From Nemophila menziesii (Eukaryota > Streptophyta > Magnoliopsida > Boraginales > Hydrophyllaceae), in the NCBI GenBank assembly GCA_029959085.1, contig JARWIR010000017.1, positions 22,371,507-22,435,506 on the forward strand: a stretch of 64,000 bases of DNA. Reading direction: 5' to 3'. A model generated the notes under the pieces. The model did not search any database and was not told the DNA's origin. It saw only the letters and a list, made by a program, of their open reading frames with translations. Below are positions 9,406 to 20,295 of the stretch, piece after piece. Position 1 is the first letter of the stretch. Every line of letters starts with the position of its first letter. The position numbers and the translations under genes were made by a program.

Positions 9406-10913
9406 TGGTGTGGCCTAAGGTGTGATAAAAAGATGATATAATTTAGATGCAAATAAACACCCTAGACTAGCACGGTACTGCAAGTATTACAGGACATATG
9501 CAAGTTTTAATGATAAGAAGATTCGTTCCTCAGGGACTGACGAAAGTTAGAGAGAACTTATGCAAAGTATCAAGTGCAGATATTAAAGATAGAAAAGATA
9601 ATACGCAAATAGAAAGAAAAGATAGAAAAATATTTATTTGGTTTTTAAATAATAAAACTAAACTACTAAATTAAAGACAGAAAATAAAGAAAAGAAAAGA
9701 AAAGAAGATAGTATGAAAGTTAGCTTGAGTAAATAGCATGCAATCCCCACTAGTTTTGCCGTTCTAAACATGTAAGGGTGAATTATGTAGTACTTCAATA
9801 ATCGGTTCCAATTCTCTAGGTAGTTTTAAATTGGATTTACCTGTGTCAATAAGGCTTCCTAAGCAAACTTTTCCTGTAATTGGTAAATAGTCACAAGAAC
9901 TAAACCATAGTGATTATCTAGTTAGGTTGGGTTGTCAGATCAAACCTTATACTAGACGTTATGTGCTAAACATGTAATTAAACACCGTTGTCAATGGTGA
10001 CCTAACTACTAGATGGTAATTCTATATGGGTGCACTTCCACAAGAACACAGAATATAAATCCAAACACATAAACAGAGAATAAAACTATAATTCAATTTA
10101 AGACATAGAATTCCCAAATTAGATAGATGTCAATCAAAACTAAGGTTCATACATATATGCTAAAACTCAAACTAAAAAGAATTAATTCATACTAAGAAGA
10201 GAAGAGAAAAGAATTACAAAATAAGAGGTTGAAGAAGATATATGGTGTTCTGCTCCTTCCAGACTTCTTCTCTTGTGTTGCAGCTTCCTCTTGGCTTTAA
10301 GGTCTGGCCAAGGATGATTTAAGAGTGTTAAGAGGCTGTATTTATAGGGTATAGGTTGACCTAATTCGTTTCTTGGAGGAAAGGTCAAGTAATAGACTCC
10401 AAGTCCAACTCAAATTCGTATGGAAATAAAGATAATTACTGCTGAACTGTTTTGAGCATATCTTCTTCGTTATTGGTCCGGTTTTGCTCCATAATATACC
10501 AAAAGAATCCTCAGCGAATTATCTACGTCCCTATGAAAGGAATTTACCAAAATCGGCTTCTTTGTTGGAGTTATCACCACTTCTTTAGGCGTTGCTGCAG
10601 AAATTCAGATTTAGGCAGCTTTTCCTTTTCCATATTTTTAGCTTTTATTTCCTTATCTCTAATTACCATGTAAATCTCTTTCCATATCTTGTGGTCTTTG
10701 ACTTGGACTCTAATTAATCTCCATAATTATCTTTAAAGCTTCACACTAAATAAACAATTAAACCCAATATGCTCTAAAAATAATATGTTACTAAATCAAG
10801 ACTCAAAATAGGAAAGTGCACTAAGTTAAGCTCAATTCAACCTATAAACTAATAAATAAGCCTAAAATGATGTCTCAGAAATAGATTATATTATCACGAA
10901 TGAGGAGACATCA
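9406..10913 (-). mobile_element. Solo LTR A (1508 bp)
   Basis: Read on the minus strand it begins TGATGTCTCC and ends CCACACCA, with TATCACACC near the end as in the related LTRs. It has no interior sequence and a perfect 5-bp duplication (GAAAC), the signature of LTR-LTR recombination. It resembles 13303-14815 over its whole length. It interrupts the interior of element H, so it is younger than H. Confidence 0.88.
10868..10913. repeat. LTR-terminal hairpin (copy A)
   Basis: Arms TGATGTCTC (10868-10876) and GAGACATCA (10905-10913) pair perfectly around a 28-nt spacer. The outer arm is the LTR terminus. The same structure occurs in copies B, F and J. Confidence 0.85.
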
Positions 10914-10918
10914 GAAAC

Positions 10919-11208
10919 CTTCAACAAACACATCAAAACACCATTAAATCTTCCACCCGTTCTCCATAAACACATATTCTTCACACATTCCATTCTATAA
11001 CAACACAAAATACCAAGATATATTCAAGTCTTCAAGTTCTTCTTTCATCCTCTATCAAAGAAAGCTTTTATTCCTTCTTTATTCTTATTCACCACCATCC
11101 ATTCCATCATTAAATATCCTCCTATACAACAACCCAATGAAAAATCAATCATTCAAGGGCAGGAGCTTAAGCTCAAACCTGGTTTATCTTTGATTTGTGG
11201 GTTAGCAA
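10919..11208 (+). other. Pyrimidine-rich leader before the third ORF of H
   Basis: A C/T/A-rich non-coding stretch homologous to 17280-17600 and 63060-63340 in elements I and J. It lies directly before the ATGAC start of the third ORF. Confidence 0.55.
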
Positions 11209-11650
11209 GATGACAAAAAGAACAGATGTAGTGGCTAGGTACAAAACATGGAAAAGAAGAGGAATAACAAGTTACTTGGGTTAACAAAAGAAAAACCAAT
11301 CCCCATCCCTGAATCACATGAGGAGAAACCAACACCCAAGGTAACCACACAACAACCTGCAAGGTACAATCTGAGGAAGAGAGTTCAAGTAAGCCTAAAG
11401 GGAAAACATCAATGGTAGTTGATCATGGTACATCCTTCTCTCTGAAATAAGAGTCGTGTGTTGTTAAACCCGAAGCTCCGACATGAGCTGTAACACTAAT
11501 TAACAGGGTTCCTAAACTAAAAAAGATACAACACGTCAATGTCATAAACCAACTGGGGCTAATGGGAGACATCGAGTGTATCAAGGTGAATATCGGAGAA
11601 GAGATCATTAAGACTTCCTTTGACAGCGAATTCGAGGAGATGTGATATGA
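11209..11650 (+). pseudogene. Third-ORF remnant of element H
   Basis: It starts ATGACAAAAAGAACAGATG, matching the start of the downstream ORF in elements I and J (protein start MT-x-RT in all three). Stop codons follow after about 24 codons and the frame cannot be followed far. In Athila-type elements this position holds the so-called env-like or ORF2 protein, whose function is unproven. Confidence 0.55.
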
Positions 11651-11737
11651 CCACCTGTCTCCTAAACCCTCTCCTTAAATTATTATTTGTGTTAGTGTAT
11701 ATTAGTTCAAATTTTTAATGCGTTTTGAGTCTTTTTT

Positions 11738-11757
11738 GAGTCGTGGGGACACGACTC
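11738..11757 (+). promoter_or_regulatory. Hairpin followed by G-rich tract (element H)
   Basis: GAGTCGTG and CACGACTC form a perfect 8-bp stem with a GGGA loop, followed by TTTTGAGTTGGGGGTGGGG. An identical hairpin lies at 18820-18839 in element I, although the surrounding sequence has diverged. The role is unknown; it could be an RNA structure or part of an internal polypurine-like site. Confidence 0.75.
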
Positions 11758-12582
11758 AGTTTTGAGTTGGGGGTGGGGTACTCGTTGTCCTCATCCCCGT
11801 TTATGTTTTTAATTGCTTTATAGAAAACCATAAAAAAATTAAAAAAAATTAAAAAAAATTAGTGTAAGGATATGTGTAGAATGTAATAAATGTGATTTTC
11901 AAACATAGTTTTAGCAAGCCAATGATAGAAAATAGTGTGTCCTTTGAACGATAGCACAAAGCGCATTATATGTTTGCATGCAAATATATAATTAGGGATA
12001 AAAAAGATTAATAAGCAATTAATAGAACTTAAGTTTGAACTTAGGAAGCCTTGAGTGGTTTGTAGAACATTAGGCCTAAACTAGTTGATAACTCGCTTAG
12101 GTATATGAACTAAAAGTAAAAAACTACGAGGCCTAGTAGTTAGCAAAATGATTAAGGCAGTTCTTTGATAAGTCACTTGAAGCCTTTAACTTGCTAACCC
12201 GATTTTAATTAAATAGTTATCCACCTTAGCCCCCTTTGTAGCATGTAGCCTCTTTTGCCGCCACGATATAAGCCATATCCTTTAGTTTATAGGACTGTAC
12301 ATATGACATGCACTCGAATCGCAACCCGAATTACTAGTCGTATTTAGAGCTTGAGTTTAGGGTGGTGGATTCATAATGGGTAATACATTGTATTGTAATT
12401 TATTTTTATTATACGCGAGATATTGATGATACTCCTTATTGTAACCCTTTGCCGAGGTCTAGAAAAAAAGAATATGATAAGAAAAGGAAAATAAATGTAA
12501 ATAACTAGCATGGCATCTCACTCAAAACGAGTGTCATGACTATCTTACAAAAAAATGATGAATTGAAAAAGAACCAAAAGAA

Positions 12583-13297
12583 AAGAACCAGCAAAGTGGA
12601 ATGTTTATGTAAATCATCATCAGAACTATTGGGTTATTTGGGGATGCTATTCAGAAGCATCAAATTGAGTTGAGTGAGAACATTTTCAAGTGAAACTCAA
12701 GCTCTAGGACGATTCGTTAATGACTAGTGAGGAGAGAGCCAAAATCTCACTTTATATTATCCAAATATACATATCACACCGTCCCTGAAACTACGCTATA
12801 ACTATAAAGTCCTTAGGATTCTTATGTACACGGTTAAATAACGATTGATCAATTAGGGAGTAACTAAGAGGATCATTAGACGCTAGGTAGGACCAAATAT
12901 ACATATAAATCCTTTTGTGTTATGAATTAATCCCATCACTAGACATCTTTTTAGGGGTTATTTAGGGCATAAGTGAGGGATTTATCCCCTATATTTGACA
13001 CATCTTACTTTTCCCTCTAGATTCTGAATAAATTACTATTTTTAGAGTTTTTGTGCTTTAATTGTGTGTTAAGTATGTATATTTTAGGTACATTGTTTAC
13101 ACAAGACTCCAAGAAGTCAATCCCAACCCAAGCCAAGGCGTATGAAGAGCAAAAAGTCACTTAGGAGCAGTTGGATCGTTCATCGGCAAAGTTATTAACG
13201 TACATTGTATCAATCAACACGAGAAATTGGTCAGAGCTTTTGAAAAAATTCCTTTTGATTGAAAGAAGGTTGAAGTTAGTGTTGCGTGAGAAGTGAA
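12583..13297 (+). repeat. Tandem-duplicated segment X
   Basis: About 715 bp spanning the end of the 3' non-coding region of H and a partial LTR (from about 12910). The same segment, with the same internal deletion junction, recurs at 14823-15537 on the other side of solo LTR B. Confidence 0.8.
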
Positions 13298-13302
13298 GGA
13301 AA

Positions 13303-14815
13303 TGGTATCGCCTAGGGTGTGATAAAATATGATATAAATAACGTGCAAATAATCACCCTAGTCTAGCACGGTCCTGCAAGTATACAGATCGTATGCAAGT
13401 TTTAATAAATAAGTAAGATTCGTTCCGCATAGACTACGAAAGTTAGGGGAATCTTATGCAATAATCAAGTGCAGATATTAAAAGCTAGAACAAATAAAAC
13501 GCAGAAAAAGTAAAGACAAATAGATTTTTATTTGGTTTACAATTAACTAAATTAAACTAATAAAGTAAAGACAGAAAATTAAATGCAAGAGAAGAAGTTA
13601 GTATGAGAGTTTAGCTTGAGTAAATAGCATGTAATCCCCACTAGTTTTGTCGTTCTAAACATGTTAGGGTGAATTATGTAGTATTTCAATAATCGGTTCC
13701 AATTGCGCTAGGTAGTTTTAAATAGGGTTTACCTGTGTCAATAAGGAGTCCTAAGCAAACTGTTCCTGCAATTGGTAAAATAGCAATACACTAAACCATG
13801 GTGATTATCTAGTTAGGTTGATTTGTCAAATTTAAACCGTACACTAGACGTTATGTGCTAAACATGTAATTAAACACCGTTGTCAATGGTGTCCTAACTA
13901 CTAGATGGTAATTCTATATGGCCGCGATCTACAAGAACAAAGAATATAAATCCAAACACATAAACAGAGAATGAAAACAATAATTCAAGTTAAAACATAG
14001 AATTCCCAAATTAGATAGATGTCAATCAAAACTAGGGTTCATACATATATGCTAAAACTCAAGCTAATAGAAATTTAGTTCATACTAATGGAAGAAAAGA
14101 AAGAAATTACAAATTCAAAGGTTGAAGAAGACATTGTTGATGAACAGCTCCTTCTAGACTTCTTTTTTTCTTGTGTTGTAAGCTTCCTCTTGGCTTAGGA
14201 TTTTACCAAGTATGATTTTCTAATGTTAAGAGGCTGTATTTATAGTGTATAGGTTGACCTAATCGTTTTCTTGAAGGAAAAGGTAACTATTGGGCTCCTA
14301 GCCCTACTCAAATTCGTAGCCCAAAAACATGGAATCAACCCCGTTTTTGTTTTGGTCCTAACAGCTTCAATACTCATCCGTTTGACGCGTATGAGTAGTC
14401 GAAGTTCATCGTCTCGGAAAGATATTTAACTTTTCTCTTGACCGTTTCTCCAGATTCCTCACCGATTTTAAGATATAAGCTGATTTGTGGTCGTAGGTGC
14501 AGAAATTCAGATTTAAGGCAGCTTTTCCTTTTCCATATTTTTAGCTTTTACTTCCTTATCTTCAATTCCCATGTTTATATTCTTTCCTTTAGCTCTTTGA
14601 ACCAACTTGGACTCTAATTAATTACCATATATCTCTAAACCTTCACACTAAATAAATAATTAAACCCAATATGCTCTAAAAATAATAATTAATTAATTCA
14701 AGACCCAAAATAGGAAAGTGTACTAAATCATGTGAAAATCGACCTATAAACTAATAAATACGCCTAAAATGATGTCTCGGAAATAGATTTTATTATCACA
14801 AATGAGGAGACATCA
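13303..14815 (-). mobile_element. Solo LTR B (1513 bp)
   Basis: It is collinear with solo LTR A and has the same TG...CA ends and terminal hairpin. The flanking 5-mers are GGAAA (13298-13302) and GGAAG (14816-14820), one mismatch. It sits exactly at the junction between the two copies of segment X. Inserted DNA only: no interior, no coding sequence. Confidence 0.85.
14770..14815. repeat. LTR-terminal hairpin (copy B)
   Basis: Arms TGATGTCTC (14770-14778) and GAGACATCA (14807-14815), perfectly complementary, 28-nt spacer. Confidence 0.85.
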
Positions 14816-14822
14816 GGAAGTC

Positions 14823-15537
14823 ACCGGTAAATTGGGATGTTTATGTAAATCATCATGAAAACTGTTGGGTTATTTGGGGATGCTATTCAGAAGCATCAAA
14901 TTGAGTTGCGAGAGAACATATTCAAGTGAAACTCAAGCTCTAGGAGTTTCGTTAATGGATAGTGAAGAGAGAGCCAAAATCTCACTTCATATTATCCAAA
15001 TATACATATCACACTGTCCCTGAACCTACGCTATAAGTATAAAGTCCTTAGGATTCTTAGCTACAAGGTTAAATAACGATTGATCAATTAGGGAGTAACT
15101 AAGTGGATCATTAGACGCTAGGTAGGACCAAATATACATATAACTCCTTTTGTGTTATGAATTAATCCCATCACTAGACATCTTTTTAGGGGTTATTTAG
15201 GCCTAAGTGAGGGATTTATCCCCTATATTCGACATATCTTACTTTTCCCTCTAGTTTTGGATAGATTACTATTTTAGAGTGGTTGTGCTAAAATTGTTTG
15301 TTAAGTGTGTATATTTCAGGTACATGGTTTTCACAAGACTCCAAGAAGGCAAGTATAAGTCAAGCCCAATCCAAGCCAAGGCGTATGAAGATCAAAAAGT
15401 CACTTTGGAGCAGTTGGAGCGTTCATCGACAAAGTTATCAACGTACATTGTATCAGTCAACACGAGAAATTGGTCAGAGCTTTTGAAGAAATTCCTTTTG
15501 AATGAAAGAAAGGTTGACGTTAGTGTCGTAAGAGAAG
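14823..15537 (+). repeat. Tandem-duplicated segment X'
   Basis: Second copy of 12583-13297. It carries the same truncated LTR start (LTR sequence begins near 15146 without its first ~10 bases), so the deletion predates the duplication. Confidence 0.8.
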
Positions 15538-16642
15538 TGAATAATGTCATCGAAAATGAAATGAAGAAGTTATGTTAGATACTGCCGTCGTGGCTCGAAC
15601 TAGAAATATTCCTTAGTAAAAACGAATCGGGCTATCTTTAACCCAATTAAGTGAGCCCATCAGGTCCCAAAATTTTTTTGCTAAGTATATAAGCTCATTA
15701 TCAGATCAAAATCATTTACACTGAACATATTACACCGAGAGAAGAGAGCTAAAGCGCCGGGAGCAGAGAAGAAGACAGAAGAAGGATTAATTCCACCATT
15801 CCTCCTCATCCCGTATCCTTTTCTTTTATCCGTTTTCCATTCTAAACATGATTTTCGTATTATTAGCTTCTGATTTCAATTATTTGAGTATGAACTGAAC
15901 ACTTTATTGCTTGAGGAATTCTTATGTATGAACCTTAGAATGTTATATTGATGTTCTTCAGATTTTGGGATTGTTTTATTTAATTAAATTGAGTTAATTT
16001 TCGTTGGCTATATATCTTGTGCTTTGATGACACTTGTATCTTAATCAAATACTAAGGAGTTAGGGTAATCAAATTAGCGTCCAGAAGGAGGGTTTGATTA
16101 TGGACATAGTATATAGGTCCCTGTTGTGTGTTAGTGAGCCGACGGGTCTTGAAAAGCCAGTTAGTCATTAGGGCTAGGTTTGTTACTTCAGAATTTGATT
16201 ATGAGATATTTTTAAGTCAAACCTTACGAGAGTTAGAGATATTATTAAATGCCAGTCAACGAGAAATCACCAATATACCCTTACATCTAGAATTTAAAAT
16301 TAGCTGACTTTGTGAATGACTAGCATACTTCAAGCATACATTCCACATACTCAAGCTCATATTTAGAAAGTTTACGCTCTTTTAATCATTTACTCCTTAT
16401 TGCATCTTATTTATCGCTCTTGAATTTAAATTAAAAATCAAACAAAAACCAATTACTTTATATTTTTATTTATTTTAGCAACTAAACTAGTGCATTAACG
16501 TAAAGACAAGATTTATAACCTTGGTAGTCCCTGAGGAAACAAACATCCTGAACTTACTTTATTACTTGTCAACGAACCATGCACTTGTGGGATGTCATAC
16601 CTCTTTTATAGGTGTCAATTTATTATCACACCTGGGGGAAGA
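15146..16642 (+). mobile_element. LTR C, shared between elements H and I
   Basis: It aligns with LTRs D and E: GGGGTTATTTAGG near the start, the motif GTCCCTGAGGAAACAAAC at 16527-16544, TATCACACC near 16624-16632. It lacks the first bases of the LTR. The open frame at 15279-15578 is LTR sequence and not a gene. Directly after it, at about 16643, comes post-pol sequence instead of a primer-binding site. Confidence 0.75.
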
Positions 16643-16869
16643 ACAGGTAACAAACGTCGAACTTTTGATGACGTAAAATAAAAGTGCTCGTGAGAGACAA
16701 CACACGTTTTAATAAGCTCTCGTTGCATTTTTCTTTTTAGTAGCGTGAATAGTTTATTTTATGTGTATTAGTGTATTATGTATTTAATAAGAATGGTATA
16801 TAGTTGTTTTTGGTGTGTAGGTAGTAAGGATATAGAGTTTGGGGTGATTTATTTGAGAAAATGGAATTT

Positions 16870-17220
16870 TTTAGAAGGTGGCCACGGTAAACCGCACTCT
16901 ACCCGTTGTGCATTGTGAACCACACCATAGTGACTAGGTGACCTTCAATTATAATACGCTTCTGAGTGTGAGAGAATCTGTGCAACACACTGTACACTAC
17001 ATGACCAACATGTCACCACGGTGTGGATTTAATTATGTTACGTATCTTATGCGTGAAAGCAAGGCTTCGTCCTACAGTACACCGCACCCTACCCGCGGTA
17101 CACCGCAAGACAGTATCGATGGAATACCATCTCTAGGAAGCAATACACCATGCTACGATATTGAGAGAAATTGGCCATGATACACCACACCAAGCCTTGC
17201 GGTACACCGTGGCCTTGGAG
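16870..17220 (+). repeat. ACCGC-rich palindromic spacer (element I)
   Basis: Loose repeats such as GGTAAACCGCACTCTACCCG and CGCACCCTACCCGCGGTACA. It occupies the position where element J carries the AACCGGG array and element H the ACCGCGC motifs. The open frame at 16938-17180 is a by-product of this repeat. Confidence 0.6.
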
Positions 17221-17616
17221 CTGAAACTGTAAGGAGAAGGGTTTTGTTTATCCCAAAATAAACCTTAAGCATTTTTTCTCCTCCAAAACCCAAAACTCCA
17301 TTGAAGCGTCACCAAACCTTCACCACACTCAAAACACCACACTGAAACCAATGAATCACATTTAAAATTATCTTCCTACTACATAAAACAACTATTTACC
17401 ATCCAAATCATTCCATAACACCTAAAAATCTAAGAATTTTCTCTAATTATTTTCCAAATTTCTTAAATTCACTCAATTGAAATATCATCATACCCATATC
17501 ATTAATATCATCCAAATACCACATCTAATCAAAATAAGACCCGAAACATCCAAAATCAAGGGGTACTTTTAAGAGTGGTGCAACTTTGAGTTGTTGTTAT
17601 ATTCAGATGACGAGTA

Positions 17617-18800
17617 GAACAAAGACATTAGCTAGTGCACATGATACGGCTAAGAATCGATAAAAGTAAGGAGTCGAGATTGAGAGGAAAAGTAACGAGA
17701 ATCGTGTGAACTCAGGGAAAAAGAGAAAGGGTATTTAAAGTCAAGAATAAGAGAAGAACCGGATGTGGTAATTAAGGATCCTTAAGAGCAAGCAATTTTG
17801 ATTTCGGAACCAAGAATGCCGCAACTGCTACAAGTAGATATTACTCTATCCATGATGAGTAAAGTTACTTAGCGCTTATTAGCTATCACCCAATAAAATA
17901 TGCCAGAATTGAGCCATTTATATGAAAAAGTATTTTAATGAGAAATTTGAGAAGGTGAGTATAGACGGTTTTTAAATTTGGGTGACCGATTCAGATGGAT
18001 AACATTCATGAAAAGGAAATTGAGTTTGTGCGGAAAGTTACTATATGAGTTCTATCTTGGCCTCTTTAGCCAAGATATCAAGGGTCAACCTCCAGTTAGA
18101 GACAGTTTGATTCTGTTCACGGTGGAAGTTACTCGAAGTCACTTCAAGTTCAAAGAGCTAGTTGGACCATGGAAGTACCAGGAAGTGGTGAAATATATGG
18201 AAAAATTATGATTGGGATTTGCTATACACATGTTTATATAAGGACTTGGTTCAGAAAAACAAAATATACTTGAAGGGACCTTGGCGTTACAAGCACCTTC
18301 AACTCGATGCACGGGTATGGAACCACTTTCTTGCATCAACAGTCTTCAGGAGTATTTGATCTACAGATATAAGCATTTTCCTGAATTATGTTTTACGAGA
18401 GGGGGATATAGATGTAGTGCAAGTGATCTTTGATTCAGTAATGCATTTCGCAAATGCACCATAATTGGTGTTTAATTTCTAGCACACAACAACGATTAGT
18501 AGCCTGATTAGGAAAGAAATGTGACTCATGGGAATGAAGTTTTTACGTACAAGAGATGAGGGAATTACACATAGCTGAGAATAAATAAAGTTCGAGAGAT
18601 GAGGATCTTTCGTGACAAGAAAGGATGAGTGAGCGATTTGACCGAGTCGAAGGGGCTTAGACTTTCTTGGCGGATGATGTGGCGCAAATTAAAGCAAATA
18701 AAGAACATATTATCACACTCCTTGAACAAATTCATCGCGATATCGCGAAGCATCCATCTCACCCTACCTTGAGTGACGATCACGTAGGATAATTAATCTC
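17617..18800 (+). pseudogene. Third-ORF remnant of element I
   Basis: It starts ATGACGAGTAGAAC, in line with H and J. Fragments of the downstream protein are still legible in shifting frames, for example LQLDARVWNHFLAS near 18300 and LNYVLREGDIDVVQ near 18380, which resemble the conserved segment of the Athila ORF2 protein. At least several stops and frameshifts. Function of the family is unknown. Confidence 0.6.
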
Positions 18801-18819
18801 GAGAGTAAATTTTCTTCTC

Positions 18820-18839
18820 GAGTCGTGGGGACACGACTC
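18820..18839 (+). promoter_or_regulatory. Hairpin followed by G-rich tract (element I)
   Basis: GAGTCGTGGGGACACGACTC, identical to 11738-11757, followed by TTTTGGGGTGGGG. It lies just behind the third ORF and 1.46 kb before LTR D. Confidence 0.75.
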
Positions 18840-19524
18840 ACTTTTTATTTTGGGGTGGGGATTTGTTGTCCTTATTCCCATTTTACATGTTTTACTTGCT
18901 TTAACAGAAATACCATAAAACATTTAGAAAATTTAGTGTATAATATAAGAAATTCGGTGTAGAAAATATCATCTATAAGCATAAATTTAGCAAGTTAACG
19001 ATAGATATGTAGCGTGTCTTTGAACTGATTCATAACGTACTTAAAAGTATGAACATGAAAACACAAGTAAAAGACATAAATGATTAGTAAGCAATGCATA
19101 AAAGTAAGTTTGAACTTAAGGAGAATGAGTTGTATGTAGAACGTGAGGTCCGAGATAGCTAAATAAACCACTTAATGAATGTACTACAGGTGAAGGTAAC
19201 GGGATCACGTAGTTAGGAAAATGACTAAGGAATTTATTTTATAAGACCTTTGTGACTTTTAGCTTGCTAACCAAATTTAAATGAAATATCATTTTTTGCC
19301 CCTTTTAGCTCATAGCCTTTTTCTTTGTAGACACATTATAAGCCATACCACTTAGATTTTAGGATTTTTTCATATAAACTGCACTCAAATTGCAAATTTA
19401 AGACTATCATCCTTTGAGCTTGAGTTTTGGGTTGTGGGTTCGATTGTGGGATATACATTAGGTGGGTTGAGCTTTATATGCACTATTTTCATGATGCCCT
19501 TTGTTGTAACCCTTTGTCAGAATC

Positions 19525-19525
<1 letters not shown>

Positions 19526-19612
<87 letters not shown>
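19526..19612. repeat. (AT)n microsatellite
   Basis: An uninterrupted run of AT dinucleotides. The overlapping open frames encode only alternating Tyr-Ile and are not genes. Confidence 0.97.
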
Positions 19613-19614
<2 letters not shown>

Positions 19615-20259
19615 AGAAAAATTAAAAAGAATAAAAAGAAAATTAACTTATTGACATCTTACATACAAAAATGTCATGTTTAACTTACAATAAAAAGTTG
19701 TAAATGAAATGACAATAAAAGAACTGCCAAAAAGGAAGGTTATGTAAGCATCCAGAATTAGTTAGGAACTATGGGGCGTGTTTATCAAGCGCATAAAGTG
19801 GGTTGAGTGAGCACATCTTTGAGTTTAAAGTCAAGCTCTAGGGAATTCGTTGATGGCTAGTGAGCAGAGAGAGCCAAAAGTTCATTTTAAACTATTCAAA
19901 TACTTATCATACCGTCCCTAAGAATACATTATAATTGGAAGACCTTAAGATTCTTAGTTATGTTGTCAAGTAACGATTAAGCTACTAGGGATTAGTTAAG
20001 TGGACTAGTGAATACTATGTTAGGATCGAGTAACAACTTATAGCCACCATTTTAAACTAAGTGAAAAACCGTTTTTTCTTGCATTGCAAAACTAATCTAA
20101 TCTTGTAATTATGACAATTTGATTGTTTGTATAATAAGTGTATGCGTGATTTTGTTTGTATATAATATTACCTGCGACTTGTTTAGGTATTTCTTTGGGA
20201 CCATTATTTACATTCTTTTCTCCCATATTTATTGACTTAGGCCCCTAGTTTAGTTCTTA

Positions 20260-20295
20260 TTTTGTCGGGATGACAAAACTTTGAGTTGGGGGTAT
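20260..20295 (+). promoter_or_regulatory. Hairpin and polypurine tract before LTR D
   Basis: TTTTGTC/GACAAAA form a 7-bp stem with a GGGAT loop (20260-20278), followed by TTTGAGTTGGGGGTAT ending at the TG of the LTR. Position and purine richness fit the plus-strand primer site of an LTR retrotransposon. Confidence 0.75.

Larger units (their letters stand above)
8990..12909 (+). mobile_element. Athila-like element H: post-pol interior (interrupted by solo LTR A)
   Basis: This is the 3' half of a Ty3/gypsy element, recognised by alignment with 16643-20295 and 62346-64000. Order: a palindrome-rich spacer (ACCGCGC and GCGGTAT motifs, 9020-9260), a pyrimidine-rich untranslated stretch, the solo LTR A insertion (9406-10913), the start of the third ORF at 11209 (ATGACAAAAAGAACA, like ATGACGAGTAGAACA at 17617 and ATGACTAACAGAACC at 63370), a hairpin plus G-rich module at 11738-11780, then 1.1 kb of 3' non-coding DNA. 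Gag and pol are absent. The polypurine site and first bases of the 3' LTR are deleted near 12909. Confidence 0.7.
16643..20295 (+). mobile_element. Athila-like element I: interior lacking primer site, gag and pol
   Basis: It begins with GGTAACAAACGTCGA, the stretch that follows the pol stop codon in element J (GGTAACCCGTCGA, 62345-62357) and the gag remnant in E (38791 on). Then come a GAGTTTGGGGTG motif (16835), a spacer with repeated ACCGC/GCGGT palindromes (16870-17220), a C-rich leader, the third-ORF remnant, hairpin 18820, 1.4 kb of non-coding DNA and the polypurine module at 20260-20295. Everything between LTR and end of pol is missing, so this copy is strictly non-autonomous. Confidence 0.7.

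Noticed and set aside
13303..14815. Complete two-LTR element formed by A (9406-10913) and B with the DNA between as interior
   Set aside because: Each LTR has its own 5-bp flanks, no primer site adjoins B on its inner side, and the DNA between aligns with the plus-strand interior of another element.
15279..15578. 99-codon frame with natural composition
   Set aside because: It lies inside LTR C, and the homologous positions in LTRs D and E are not open.
19427..19625. Tyr-Ile repeat open frames
   Set aside because: Translation of an (AT)n run.
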